Source: Bacteroidota bacterium
GTDB taxonomy: Bacteria; Bacteroidota; Bacteroidia; Cytophagales; Cyclobacteriaceae
Direction: 5' to 3'
Length of the DNA stretch: 64,000 nt
Assembly: GCA_016866235.1 (NCBI GenBank)
Contig: VGMW01000002.1
Span: 62,001 to 126,000, forward strand
The notes beneath the pieces are model-generated. The model was not told where the DNA came from, ran no database searches, and was given only the letters and a program-made list of their open reading frames with translations. The position numbers and the translations under genes are program-made. Below are positions 1 to 8,475 of the stretch, piece by piece (position 1 is the stretch's first letter; every line of letters starts with the position of its first letter).

Positions 1-15
1 ACTGCAAATAATTTA

Positions 16-651
16 TTAAGCCAGCGCGCTAAACAAATTATTGATCTCCAGATCAATTTTATTTACGATTCCTGAGAAGTCTTCTACGCGTTCCACAAAA
101 TCCAACTGGTTAACATCGATGACCAGCAGCTTTCCGAGGGTATAATTGCTGATCCAGTTTTCGTAATGCTCGTTCAGGCTTCGGAGGTATTCCAGTTTGA
201 TGTTGTACTCAAACTCCCTGTTTCTTTTTTGAATTTGATGAACCAGTTTCGGAATGTCAGCTTTTAAATAGATGAGCAGGTCCGGAGCTTGAATAAAATT
301 GGTCATCGATTGAAAAATATCGAGGTAGCTCTGGTAATCCCGCTCTGAAATATGTCCGCTGCGATGGAGGTTGGAGGCAAATATGTGTGCATCCTCGTAG
401 ATGGTCCTGTCCTGGATGATCGTGTTATCGCTTTGACGAATTTGGTGAACCTGATTGAACCTGCTGTTGAGGAAAAAGATCTGAAGGTGAAAAGCCCAGC
501 GCCCCATGTCCTCATAAAAATCACGCAGGTATGGGTTGTTGTCTACCGACTCGTACAGCGGCGTCCATCCATAATGACGGGATAATTTTTCTGCCAGAGT
601 AGTTTTACCCGAGCCGATGTTACCGGAAACTGCGATGTGCTTTAAGGCCAT
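16..651 (-). CDS. Deoxynucleoside kinase (dNK family)
   Basis: 211 aa, the normal length for bacterial deoxyadenosine/deoxyguanosine-type kinases of the purine and pyrimidine salvage pathway, which phosphorylate deoxynucleosides to dNMPs in the cytoplasm. The P-loop GNIGSGKT lies at residues 10-17. A DRTIYEDAHIFA stretch near residue 81 matches the family's DR(S/T)xxED substrate-site motif, and an Arg-rich lid follows near residue 144 (QKRNREFE). It starts at ATG 651 and ends at a TAA 16 bases from the window edge, so it is complete. It is the last gene of the minus-strand run, 29 nt after the LysE-like gene. Which deoxynucleoside it prefers cannot be read from the sequence. Confidence 0.9.
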   Translation of the reverse strand: MALKHIAVSGNIGSGKTTLAEKLSRHYGWTPLYESVDNNPYLRDFYEDMGRWAFHLQIFFLNSRFNQVHQIRQSDNTIIQDRTIYEDAHIFASNLHRSGHISERDYQSYLDIFQSMTNFIQAPDLLIYLKADIPKLVHQIQKRNREFEYNIKLEYLRSLNEHYENWISNYTLGKLLVIDVNQLDFVERVEDFSGIVNKIDLEINNLFSALA

Positions 652-680
652 TGGTGCGATAAGTTACTAAACCCCCACCG

Positions 681-1298
681 TTACATTAAGAGATATTTTA
701 TGAAGGCATAAACCCCAAGCACCAGCAGTACGATTCCCGGTGTTCTTTTAACCCAGATGTTGCTGCTCGCATAACCAGAAACCCGGTTGGCAAGAAAAAT
801 ATAAATGAGCAACAAGATCATAACACCCACTGAGGTTCCGAAAACATAGCTGTGTATTCCTGCTGAAGTATCTACCTTCAGCCATCCTGTCGATCGGAGG
901 TAAGCAGTGATGGCAATCCAGAAAGGAATGGCCATTGGATTGAGGATGCTCAGGATTATCCCTCTTCTGAATCCACTTTCATCCAGTCTTTTTGTAATTC
1001 CTGAGCCGGAGGACGCGGAGAGCAATATCAAAATTCCAACAAGGGTCATGACCGTGGCAGTGATCAACTGAAAATGTTCCAGGATGGTTGGCCTTGAGGT
1101 GATCCAGGATTCAAATTCAACCGCTATCCATGCGTAGGGGTATTCAATGATGGCAACTGCAGTGGCAAACCGGAGTGCAATTTTTGTTTTCCCCTCAATA
1201 CCAAGTTGCAATACCGCCATGTTGAGCGTTCCTGGCGGTATCGAGCCCAGGAAACTGAAAACAGCCCCCAGTATAAATGCGATGGTTAAATCAATCAT
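681..1298 (-). CDS. LysE/RhtB-family membrane exporter
   Basis: 205 aa with about six hydrophobic segments and an N-terminal segment containing GSIPPGTLN, the conserved LysE/RhtB-type motif of the first helix and loop. Members export amino acids or small metabolites across the inner membrane; the substrate cannot be predicted here. The ATG overlaps the stop codon of the upstream ATP-grasp gene by 4 nt (ATGA), which suggests translational coupling and membership of the recX-DinB-ATP-grasp-LysE-dNK run. It ends with a short hydrophilic tail just after a C-terminal helix, as usual for the family. Confidence 0.8.
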   Translation of the reverse strand: MIDLTIAFILGAVFSFLGSIPPGTLNMAVLQLGIEGKTKIALRFATAVAIIEYPYAWIAVEFESWITSRPTILEHFQLITATVMTLVGILILLSASSGSGITKRLDESGFRRGIILSILNPMAIPFWIAITAYLRSTGWLKVDTSAGIHSYVFGTSVGVMILLLIYIFLANRVSGYASSNIWVKRTPGIVLLVLGVYAFIKYLLM

Positions 1299-2344
1299 AG
1301 GTCCTTTCCCAAAATAGCAGTAGTTCTTTTATAAACTTTTATTCCTTCACCGAAGGACATATACGAAGTTCCCCTTTTACTGTTTTGAACACTTACTTCA
1401 TAAAGATCGTTCATGTGTCTGAAAAGTGTTCTCCAGGCACTCCAAATGGAAAAACCTGGCTGATATATGTGTGAAGGCTCTGCGCCACATCCGTTCAATT
1501 CCATAATCTTTACCCTCCCCAGCCGCAGGTCTGCTTCAGAAGCGCATCGCAGGTCAAATCGACCGAAATAAAACCCGGGGATTCTGTCAACAAGATCATT
1601 AAAACTTTTTTCAAGCCGCTCGTCGATCAGGTTTCCGCAGTTTAGAAAAGTGGTACCCAAACAATGGTTACCAATGGGATTCAATTCAAAAGTCTCGCCC
1701 TTTTCCAGAACAGTTTCCCACTGATCCTCAAATTCTCTCCTTAGTTTTTTATACTGAAGGCGCGCTCTGCGGTTCCTTTCAATTAATTGTCCGATAGACT
1801 TTTTACCATCCCCGGTAACGGACAACATCATTTTACCGGTCACCGACACCACTTTGCCCTGACTTTCTTCCGGCTTGCGGACATAGTAGACCCCAAATTC
1901 CATAGGCTCGTGTACATATTCCTGAACGATGAAATCAATAGGAACTTTTTTTAAGTAGTCTTTCAGGTCGCCTTGCCCACGGATAACATTTACCATCCAG
2001 CCTCGCTCACCCAGGTCTGGTTTGAAGATGCAGGGGAAAGAAATTCCGGCTTTGTTCATGGCATCTAAAACCATTTCGGCGGAAGCAGGCAACTTCAATA
2101 AAATCGTTTTAGGCTTAAGGTCAACAGGGATCAAGTCCAACACCTCCGATTTTGACTCTCCCATCATTCCGCCAGTGTATATGGATGGGTTGGAAGCCGT
2201 AAAGTAAAAAAGCGACTTTGACCGAAACGAAAACCATAACCACTGTAAAAACAATGGGGCTTGAAGCAAACCAAAAGGCCAGTGTTCCCAATACCTCCAT
2301 CGGGTGTAAAAGTTCATCAGTCGGATTCGGAACGGCGTATTCAT
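1295..2344 (-). CDS. ATP-grasp domain protein of unknown substrate (D-Ala-D-Ala ligase-like)
   Basis: 349 aa. A short N-terminal region with a hydrophobic stretch (residues about 20-50) is followed by an ATP-grasp fold: FPCIFKPDLGERG (about 104-116) is the nucleotide-binding beta-strand and loop, DFIVQEYV (about 137) the adenine-contacting region, and RFDLRC with KIMELNGCGAEPSH (C-terminal third) the Mg-binding Asp/Glu/Asn set. The family joins a carboxylate to an amine or thiol using ATP; homologues in Bacteroidota are usually annotated only as D-alanine-D-alanine ligase-like. Both ends overlap neighbours by 4 nt (ATGA), so it is translated as part of a tight operon with the DinB-like and LysE-like genes. 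The substrate is unknown. Confidence 0.7.
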   Translation of the reverse strand: MNTPFRIRLMNFYTRWRYWEHWPFGLLQAPLFLQWLWFSFRSKSLFYFTASNPSIYTGGMMGESKSEVLDLIPVDLKPKTILLKLPASAEMVLDAMNKAGISFPCIFKPDLGERGWMVNVIRGQGDLKDYLKKVPIDFIVQEYVHEPMEFGVYYVRKPEESQGKVVSVTGKMMLSVTGDGKKSIGQLIERNRRARLQYKKLRREFEDQWETVLEKGETFELNPIGNHCLGTTFLNCGNLIDERLEKSFNDLVDRIPGFYFGRFDLRCASEADLRLGRVKIMELNGCGAEPSHIYQPGFSIWSAWRTLFRHMNDLYEVSVQNSKRGTSYMSFGEGIKVYKRTTAILGKDL

Positions 2345-2859
2345 GCCGCCGGCTGATTCATTTTTTTCTGATGGTGAAGGGTAGAGAAGGCCATTCCGAA
2401 ATCGGCGTCTAGTTTGATGTCCGGGCTGATCTGGGCGATGGCCATTCTTAAAATAGCCATATGGTGTATGGCATGATCAATAACGTAGAGCAGTTCCCGA
2501 AAATATCCGGTTGACACCGATGTCCAGTTGTTGTCAGCTTTGTCGTGCATGCTTTCCAGCACCAGTGGCCGGTCTTCCAGGCAACTTTCAAAAAATAGTT
2601 TTGCTGATTGAAGCGCGTCCAGTACAAATCTTTTACTGGTCTCCATCTCTTTGTTGTGCTCCCTCAAATCATAAGAAACAACTCCCAATCCATAGCCCTT
2701 CTCTAAGGCCAATAAAAATTCTGCGATGTGTCGCACATGTTGCCCAGGGGTTGAGCCATGTAAAAGATCAAGTGGCCTGGCATATGAATCGTCCGGGATC
2801 AGCTCTACAGCATTTGTAAGTTGTGCAATGATTTTACTGCAGGTATTCGATATTTCCAT
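2341..2859 (-). CDS. DinB/YfiT-superfamily four-helix protein
   Basis: 172 aa, all-helical composition. Histidines in GQHVRHIAEF (about residues 39-48) and in YVIDHAIHHMAIL (about 124-136) match the three-His metal site of DinB/YfiT-type proteins, which include thiol-dependent transferases and many damage-induced proteins of unknown function. The start at ATG 2859 lies 19 nt after recX, and the stop overlaps the ATP-grasp start by 4 nt. Being next to recX is suggestive of a stress or DNA-damage context, but that is inference only. Confidence 0.7.
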   Translation of the reverse strand: MEISNTCSKIIAQLTNAVELIPDDSYARPLDLLHGSTPGQHVRHIAEFLLALEKGYGLGVVSYDLREHNKEMETSKRFVLDALQSAKLFFESCLEDRPLVLESMHDKADNNWTSVSTGYFRELLYVIDHAIHHMAILRMAIAQISPDIKLDADFGMAFSTLHHQKKMNQPAA

Positions 2860-2878
2860 GTTCAGGCCTTCTTTTGAA

Positions 2879-3382
2879 TTATTTACCGCTGCGTAAAACT
2901 TTTTCTAACGTCTTCCACACCAACTCTGATTCATACCCTTTGCTCAGGGCAAACCGTATCGTTTTTTGTTTTACTTCAGTTTTTTCCTTGCCTTTCAGGG
3001 TATTTATTTTTTTTCGGATCAATTCCTCCAGCGTTGCCTCGTATTCCTGTTGATTGATTTCCTTGGATGCTTTTGCCACCGCGGTGGGATCAAGACCTTC
3101 CGATCGGAGACGATGCTCAATTTTTATCCGTCCCCATCTTTTCATTCTGAATTTTCCGCCTGTAAAAACCTTTGCAAAACGCTCTTCATTCAGATAGCCA
3201 GACTCAACCAAACCTTCTATGATTTTTCCGATCTCAGCTTCGGAAAGTAAATAGGTTTTTAGCTTCCTTTTTACCTGCGAAGCATTTCGTTCCTGGTAGG
3301 CGCAGTAATGCTCGATTTTTTTGGTCGCCTCCGTAACGGATAAAGGCTTTTTAGAAATTGAGGAAGACCTTTTTACTTTCAC
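2879..3382 (-). CDS. recX: Regulatory protein RecX
   Basis: 167 aa. RecX binds RecA filaments and inhibits RecA activities. The sequence shows the three tandem three-helix repeats of the family: a first repeat with YCAYQERNASQVKRKL, a second with LVESGYLNEERFAKVF (the diagnostic LNDxRFA-like motif), and a third with KTIRFALSKGYESELVW. The start is GTG 3382; the nearest upstream ATG is out of frame and runs into a stop at once. recA is not in the window. It lies 23 nt downstream of the YcxB-like gene and heads the recX to dNK segment of the minus-strand run. Confidence 0.85.
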   Translation of the reverse strand: MKVKRSSSISKKPLSVTEATKKIEHYCAYQERNASQVKRKLKTYLLSEAEIGKIIEGLVESGYLNEERFAKVFTGGKFRMKRWGRIKIEHRLRSEGLDPTAVAKASKEINQQEYEATLEELIRKKINTLKGKEKTEVKQKTIRFALSKGYESELVWKTLEKVLRSGK

Positions 3383-3405
3383 CCCATTGGATTGGTTTGT
3401 GAGGG

Positions 3406-3879
3406 TTAGCCGACCAACCCTTTATTCTTAAGAATGCTGTGCACGAATTTTCGTTCGTTGTCGGTTGTAAAAATTTTATACGGCCAGTAAATAAGTTGTG
3501 CCTTGTTTACAAACAGTAGAAAATAATCCTTTCCGGCCTTGGCCCTTAAAATCTGATCCCATTTCAGAGGCATACCTTCGCGGGAACTTATTTTCATCAG
3601 AATCTGCTGGCTTGTGATTTCATAGGAGAACCTCTCAAAAAGCATTTTGCCTTGATCCAGTTGCGTGATTCCGAAAAACTGAATCCACCAGAACAAGACA
3701 AACAAACCATAAGCCAATACGCCGGAGAAAATCCACCAAAAACTTGGAATCCAAAACGCTCCACAACAAACGGCAAGCGCGATTAAGCCAGCCCACCATT
3801 GCTGAAGCAAAACAGCTTTGAGCGCCATTTTGATATAGTCACTTTTTTCAAGGCGGTAGTTTCGAGTCGTAACCTTCAT
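3406..3879 (-). CDS. YcxB-like small membrane protein
   Basis: 157 aa from ATG 3879 (an earlier ATG at 3933 would add 18 residues rich in Pro and Leu without homologue-like character). Two adjacent transmembrane segments (about residues 25-65) precede a C-terminal soluble domain containing FERFSYEITSQQI and a W-D-Q-I element, the pattern of the YcxB-like/PH-like C-terminal domain. The function of this family is not established. It sits between nadC and recX on the minus strand. Confidence 0.6.
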   Translation of the reverse strand: MKVTTRNYRLEKSDYIKMALKAVLLQQWWAGLIALAVCCGAFWIPSFWWIFSGVLAYGLFVLFWWIQFFGITQLDQGKMLFERFSYEITSQQILMKISSREGMPLKWDQILRAKAGKDYFLLFVNKAQLIYWPYKIFTTDNERKFVHSILKNKGLVG

Positions 3880-3944
3880 AGATAGTAAAAACGGAGGCCA
3901 AAGGTAAGGGCTTTGACAGAGATCCGGAAACACTTCTGTTCAGC

Positions 3945-4811
3945 CTAAACCTGACTTCTGCGCAGTTTAAGGCTAAGGTCCAGGCTTCGATAGGAGTGGG
4001 TGAGCGACCCCACTGAAATAAAATCCACACCAGTCTCAGCATACGAACGAATATTTTCTTCGTTGATGCCGCCGCTGGCTTCCACTTTACATGCATTCCC
4101 GATCAACTTTAAGCATGCTTTAATTTGATCGGGCGACATGTTGTCCAGCATGATCACATCAGGGGAAAGTGCAACAGCTTCTTTTACCTGTTCAAGATTT
4201 TGAACCTCAATCTCTACCGACAGGTTCTTCTTATTGGATGAAAGAAAATTTCTTGTTCGTCGTATGGCCTCTCCGATGCTCCCGGCAGCAGTCAGGTGGT
4301 TGTCTTTAATAAGAATCTGCTCCGATAAGTTGAAGCGATGGTTTACTCCACCACCGATCTGTACAGCCCACTTTTCAAAAGCGCGGAACAGGGGAGTGGT
4401 TTTTCGTGTGTCCAGCAATTTGACGTTGGTTCCTTCAACAAGTTGACAAAGGCGTGAAGTGTACGTTGCAATTCCACTCATACGCTGCATGCAGTTGAGT
4501 AAAAGTCTTTCTGCAAGAAGCAGTTGCTGGGTAGAACCGGTTGCCGTAAAAACAATATCACCTGGCGCCACTTGGGCACCATCGTTCAGGTTTATAAATA
4601 TTTTAATGGACTCGTCACACTGATGGAGAATGTGTGCAGCCAATTCTACGCCGGCGATGATTCCTTTTGATTTGACCAGCAATTCAGCCGTAGAAATCTG
4701 GTCCTTATCTATAGTGGCTAAACTGGTGAAGTCGCCCTCGCCCTGATCTTCCTGTAGTGCGCTTCGGATAAATGTTTGGAGTGCGGTCCCGTCGAGGTAA
4801 GAGGGAATCAT
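3945..4811 (-). CDS. nadC: Nicotinate-nucleotide pyrophosphorylase (carboxylating)
   Basis: 288 aa. Converts quinolinate and PRPP to nicotinate mononucleotide, the third step of de novo NAD synthesis. Recognisable elements are EDQGEGDFTS at the N-terminus, a central DTRKTTPLFRAFEKWAV with GGGVNHR (quinolinate and phosphate binding), LIKDNHL, and the barrel strands VEIEVQ, VIMLDN and VEASGGI. I choose ATG 4811, whose ATGA overlaps the stop of the upstream DUF4783 gene by 4 nt; an in-frame ATG at 4844 would overlap that gene further and adds residues not typical of the family. nadA and nadB are not in the window. Confidence 0.93.
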   Translation of the reverse strand: MIPSYLDGTALQTFIRSALQEDQGEGDFTSLATIDKDQISTAELLVKSKGIIAGVELAAHILHQCDESIKIFINLNDGAQVAPGDIVFTATGSTQQLLLAERLLLNCMQRMSGIATYTSRLCQLVEGTNVKLLDTRKTTPLFRAFEKWAVQIGGGVNHRFNLSEQILIKDNHLTAAGSIGEAIRRTRNFLSSNKKNLSVEIEVQNLEQVKEAVALSPDVIMLDNMSPDQIKACLKLIGNACKVEASGGINEENIRSYAETGVDFISVGSLTHSYRSLDLSLKLRRSQV

Positions 4812-5191
4812 TCTTTCACAAAACTGATCTCGTGGATCAACCACGTCTTCTCTCCTTCACGCATGCGAATCAGCACGGAGTAGGAAGCAGAGCTGCTTTT
4901 ATACTGCCCGATCGCAAACTTCAACCCGGCCCGTGATGAACCAGTATGGATTATGGAAAAATCAGTTGGAGGCTGTGACCTGAAAAAATCTCTGAAAATA
5001 ATTTCAGCCTGCGCTTTGCTGTAGGGCGCTTTTGCACTTTCGAGCGTTACATCAACCGTATTGCTGAACAATCTGGCCAACTGGCCCGAATCGCCGGATT
5101 TTAAAATCGATTTAACCGGATTAAATACATCCTGAGCCTGCATCGTTGCGGCCATTAAGAGCAGTGCAGTCGTCAGCCTGAAAATTTTCAT
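4808..5191 (-). CDS. DUF4783 family secreted protein
   Basis: 127 aa. An N-terminal signal peptide (MKIFRLTTALLLMAATMQAQ) is followed by a roughly 105-residue domain of NTF2/SnoaL-like character with central YSKAQAEIIFRDFF and C-terminal TWLIHEISF, matching the DUF4783 family, which is largely restricted to Bacteroidota. The function is unknown and the product is probably periplasmic. The open frame continues upstream of ATG 5191, but the signal peptide fixes this start. It is divergent from gpmI and shares a 4-nt overlap with nadC, an arrangement that probably reflects co-transcription. Confidence 0.75.
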   Translation of the reverse strand: MKIFRLTTALLLMAATMQAQDVFNPVKSILKSGDSGQLARLFSNTVDVTLESAKAPYSKAQAEIIFRDFFRSQPPTDFSIIHTGSSRAGLKFAIGQYKSSSASYSVLIRMREGEKTWLIHEISFVKE

Positions 5192-5206
5192 ACCTCCTTC
5201 GTGAAC

Positions 5207-5214
5207 CAAAATTA
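5207..5214 (-). promoter_or_regulatory. Candidate -7 box TAATTTTG for the DUF4783-nadC run
   Basis: Minus-strand TAATTTTG fits the Bacteroidota -7 consensus TAnnTTTG and lies 15 nt upstream of ATG 5191. No TTG was found at the expected -33 distance, so support is the box and its position only. Confidence 0.4.
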
Positions 5215-5283
5215 TGCCATTTATTGCCAAGGCTGAAACCCTGTTCCTGAAATTCTCTGCGCGCATCCCCTTGAGTGTTACCG

Positions 5284-5291
5284 TATATTTG
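5284..5291 (+). promoter_or_regulatory. Candidate -7 box TATATTTG for gpmI
   Basis: Exact TAnnTTTG match, 35 nt upstream of the gpmI ATG and divergent from the DUF4783 box. No clear -33 TTG was seen at a 17-21 nt spacing. Confidence 0.4.
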
Positions 5292-5326
5292 CAAACCTTT
5301 TGCTGAAAGCAAGGGTTTAACATAAC

Positions 5327-6847
5327 ATGAAAAAAGTTCTTCTGATGATATTGGACGGGTGGGGCCTGGGAACCGACCCGAAAGTTTCTGCCATCGCACA
5401 GGCCAAGACCCCATATTTCAACAGCCTTATGGAGAAATATCCTAACAGTAAGCTGGAGGCTTCCGGAATTGCTGTTGGTCTGCCGGAAGGACAGATGGGC
5501 AACAGCGAGGTCGGACATATGAACATCGGAGCCGGCAGGGTTGTGTACCAGGATCTGGTTCGGATCAACCAGGCATCAAAAAATGGCGAGCTTGCTTCAA
5601 GCCCTGTTCTTCAGGAGGCCTTTCAGTACGCCAACGACCATAAGAAGAATGTTCATTTTATTGGTCTATTGTCGGATGGTGGGGTTCACTCACACACCGA
5701 GCATCTGAAAGCTTTGTGTTCCATCGCAGCTGAAACATTAAACGGTAACTTTTTTATTCATGCTTTTACCGATGGTCGAGACACCGATCCAAAAAGCGGA
5801 GCGGCTTATTTGAAGGAGCTTCAACATCATTTGAAAGGCACAAAAGGTAGTGTTGCTACCCTGATTGGCAGGTATTATGCCATGGACCGCGACAACCGAT
5901 GGGAGCGCGTGAAGCTCGCTTATGATCTTCTGGTCAGAGGAATTGGAAAGCATGAAACAGATCCCGTCGCAGCGCTTCAATCGTCCTACGCAGAGGGAGT
6001 AACAGATGAGTTTGTAAAGCCGGTGGCAATAACCGGAGGCGATGGACAGCCGATGGGTAAAATTCATGAAGGCGATGTGGTGTTGTGTTTCAACTTTCGG
6101 ACAGACCGTGGCCGTCAGATTACACAGGCGCTTACCCAACAGGATTTTGCCGACCATGGCATGCACCGCCTGAAAATTTACTATGTGACCATGACCAACT
6201 ACGACGACACTTTTAGTGATGTAAAAGTGTTGTTTGATAAGGACAACCTTGAAAATACCATTGGTGAGGTTTTATCCAATGCCTCTAAAAAGCAGATACG
6301 CATTGCTGAAACGGAAAAATATCCTCATGTAACTTTCTTTTTTTCAGGAGGCAGAGAAGAAAAGTTTCCCGGTGAGTCAAGAATTTTATGTCCATCGCCA
6401 AAGGTTGCAACCTATGACCTTCAGCCTGAGATGAGTGCGGCCGATATAAGGGATGCGATCGTTCCTGAATTAAAGAAGGGCGAGGTTGATTTCATTTGTC
6501 TGAATTTCGCAAACCCCGATATGGTGGGCCACACCGGTGATTTCAAAGCAGCGGTTAAAGCGTGCGAGACGGTTGATGCATGCAATGCAACGGTAACGGA
6601 GGCGGCGCGTCAAAATGGATACAGCGTTCTGATCATTGCTGATCACGGCAATGCCGACGTCATGATTAATCCGGACGGTTCGCCCAATACGGCACACACC
6701 ACGAACCTGGTTCCGTGTATTCTGGTTGACGATCAATACAATGGAAAGATTAGAAATGGTAAGCTTGGCGATGTGGCGCCAACCATTTTAAAATTAATGG
6801 GCCTTCAACAGCCTAAAGAAATGTCGGGCACCCCGCTCATTGATTGA
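5327..6847 (+). CDS. gpmI: 2,3-bisphosphoglycerate-independent phosphoglycerate mutase
   Basis: 506 aa, the usual length. Interconverts 3- and 2-phosphoglycerate in glycolysis using two Mn ions. MILDGWG at the N-terminus supplies a metal-binding Asp. Ser60 in GNSEVGH is the phosphorylated serine. HAFTDGRDTDP and FNFRTDRGRQ are substrate and phosphate sites, and ADHGNAD with NTAHTTNLVP near the C-terminus completes the alkaline-phosphatase-type metal site. It ends in TGATG, sharing one base with the start of the downstream lipoprotein gene. Confidence 0.96.
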   Translation: MKKVLLMILDGWGLGTDPKVSAIAQAKTPYFNSLMEKYPNSKLEASGIAVGLPEGQMGNSEVGHMNIGAGRVVYQDLVRINQASKNGELASSPVLQEAFQYANDHKKNVHFIGLLSDGGVHSHTEHLKALCSIAAETLNGNFFIHAFTDGRDTDPKSGAAYLKELQHHLKGTKGSVATLIGRYYAMDRDNRWERVKLAYDLLVRGIGKHETDPVAALQSSYAEGVTDEFVKPVAITGGDGQPMGKIHEGDVVLCFNFRTDRGRQITQALTQQDFADHGMHRLKIYYVTMTNYDDTFSDVKVLFDKDNLENTIGEVLSNASKKQIRIAETEKYPHVTFFFSGGREEKFPGESRILCPSPKVATYDLQPEMSAADIRDAIVPELKKGEVDFICLNFANPDMVGHTGDFKAAVKACETVDACNATVTEAARQNGYSVLIIADHGNADVMINPDGSPNTAHTTNLVPCILVDDQYNGKIRNGKLGDVAPTILKLMGLQQPKEMSGTPLID

Positions 6848-7425
6848 TGCGGAACAACACGCTACTTTGGTTTCTGGTCGCTGCGTTTTTGGCTTCCTGT
6901 TCTCAGCAATTCAAGGAAACGGGAAAATCAGCATTACCGAATCTGGATTTACTTCGGACTACGACAACGTCGACACCTTCTTCCGTCCGAAAAATTTCTG
7001 AACTGAATGGCCTTCGTGACAGTGTGGAAGTTGCTGGTGCGGGTAAAGTGGAGCGTGATGAGGTATTGGATAAATTGGGGTTATTCAATAAGCCTGTCTT
7101 CGCTGATCAGTATGAAAAAACAATAATTGAAGACAGTCGGAGCAATCTTAAGATAGAACGCTGGAAGGCTAAGACCTCAGAGGCGCCTATTCAACGGCTT
7201 GAAATTTATTTTAATGAAGAGACCAAAGCCTGGTATGCGCTGAAGGCGGTTTTTATAGCCGATAATCTGCTGTTTAAAAAAGAAGAATTCATTTCCGTGT
7301 GGCTGGATCCAATAAACGCACGGGTTGAAGAGATTTTGGTTGCGGGAAAACAAAAAATGTTTCTTTTCAAGGAAGATCATTACTCGATTGAATTGAAGCT
7401 TTTGTATTCAGCATCGAACCGCTAA
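6847..7425 (+). CDS. Hypothetical lipoprotein
   Basis: 192 aa from ATG 6847, which overlaps the gpmI stop by one base (TGATG). A TTG one codon upstream is also possible. The N-terminus is a lipoprotein signal: hydrophobic WFLVAAFLAS followed by Cys18. The mature part is hydrophilic, with an aromatic beta-rich section (RLEIYFNEETKAWYALKAVF) and no domain I recognise. The overlap with gpmI suggests co-transcription, although the products are in different compartments. The role is unknown. Confidence 0.65.
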   Translation: MRNNTLLWFLVAAFLASCSQQFKETGKSALPNLDLLRTTTTSTPSSVRKISELNGLRDSVEVAGAGKVERDEVLDKLGLFNKPVFADQYEKTIIEDSRSNLKIERWKAKTSEAPIQRLEIYFNEETKAWYALKAVFIADNLLFKKEEFISVWLDPINARVEEILVAGKQKMFLFKEDHYSIELKLLYSASNR

Positions 7426-7471
7426 ACCAACTACTGATTCCTTTGTCTAGCTTTACATCAACACGCAGCGC

Positions 7472-8467
7472 TTGAATTTTTTATTTTCCATTTTTCGAAA
7501 CCACAGCCAGGCCGAGACCATCATGTTTGGAATCTTTGCGCTGCTCATCGCGGGATTTCTTGTAATTGATCTGGGCTTACTCAACCGGCAGGCCAAAGCC
7601 ATTACCACCAAGTCTGCACTCTATCAAAGTATTTTTTGGGTCACCATTAGCGTACTATTTGGTGTAATGATGTATTGGTACGATGAACGTGGCGCAGATG
7701 CTTCCCTTGAATATTTCTCAGCCTACCTGACTGAATATGCGCTTTCTGTCGATAATATTTTCGTCATACTATTGATTCTTCGCTACTTCTCCGTTAGGGA
7801 AGAACATTACCATGGAATTTTATTCTGGGGCATTCTGGGCGCACTGGTTTTCCGTGGCTTGTTCATCTTCATCGGCACCTTACTTGTTGCCAAATTTCAT
7901 TGGATTCTTTATTTCTTCGGTGCGTTCCTGATCTGGACTGGAATCAAAATATATTTTGGAGGCGAGGGAGATAAGCCGGACCCGGGAAAAAATCCTGTAC
8001 TGAAGTTTTGCAGAAAATACCTACCGGTCTCCGTTCACGACAACGACGGAAAATTTTTGATCAGGGACAATGGTAAGCTCATGTTCACCCCACTTTTTCT
8101 GGTACTGATCCTGATTGAAACCACAGACTTGATTTTTGCCGTTGACTCCATTCCGGCCGCTTTTGCCATCAGTGAGAGTGAGTTTGTGATCTATACCTCC
8201 AACATCTTTGCAGTCCTTGGCTTGCGTGCCATGTTTTTTCTGCTGGCTGGAATCATTGACAGATTTTACCTCTTGCAAAAAGGATTGTCGATTATCCTCT
8301 TTTTTATCGGTGCGAAAATGTTGTTGACTATGGGAGAGGGCTATCTGCCATCCTACCTGACGCACATTAATCCCCTGTATTCTTTTGGGTTTATTTTTCT
8401 GACACTCACCTCCTCTGTAGTTTTCTCCGTAATCCTTCCGGAGTCGAAAGAGGCAAACGAGAAATAA
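7472..8467 (+). CDS. TerC/Alx family integral membrane protein
   Basis: 331 aa with about nine transmembrane helices. Characteristic TerC/Alx motifs are EYALSVDNIFVI in the third helix region and ETTDLIFAVDSIPA in the middle, both carrying the acidic residues thought to bind metal; homologues such as Alx and MeeF export manganese. The reported start is TTG 7472; an ATG at 7523 would remove 17 residues and still leave a complete first helix, so the true start is open. A TTCCTTTG sequence at 7438-7445 resembles a -7 box. Tellurite resistance is a historical name only. Likely role: divalent cation export at the inner membrane. Confidence 0.85.
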   Translation: MNFLFSIFRNHSQAETIMFGIFALLIAGFLVIDLGLLNRQAKAITTKSALYQSIFWVTISVLFGVMMYWYDERGADASLEYFSAYLTEYALSVDNIFVILLILRYFSVREEHYHGILFWGILGALVFRGLFIFIGTLLVAKFHWILYFFGAFLIWTGIKIYFGGEGDKPDPGKNPVLKFCRKYLPVSVHDNDGKFLIRDNGKLMFTPLFLVLILIETTDLIFAVDSIPAAFAISESEFVIYTSNIFAVLGLRAMFFLLAGIIDRFYLLQKGLSIILFFIGAKMLLTMGEGYLPSYLTHINPLYSFGFIFLTLTSSVVFSVILPESKEANEK

Positions 8468-8475
8468 TCGCTTAT

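Noticed and set aside
5192-5200. Perfect Shine-Dalgarno-like AAGGAGGT before the DUF4783 start
   Set aside because: It abuts the ATG with no spacer, which is too close to act as a ribosome-binding site, and Bacteroidota make little use of SD sequences.
5192-5518. N-terminal extension of the DUF4783 frame over the gpmI start
   Set aside because: The signal peptide at ATG 5191 and overlap with gpmI coding sequence show that the upstream codons are not translated.
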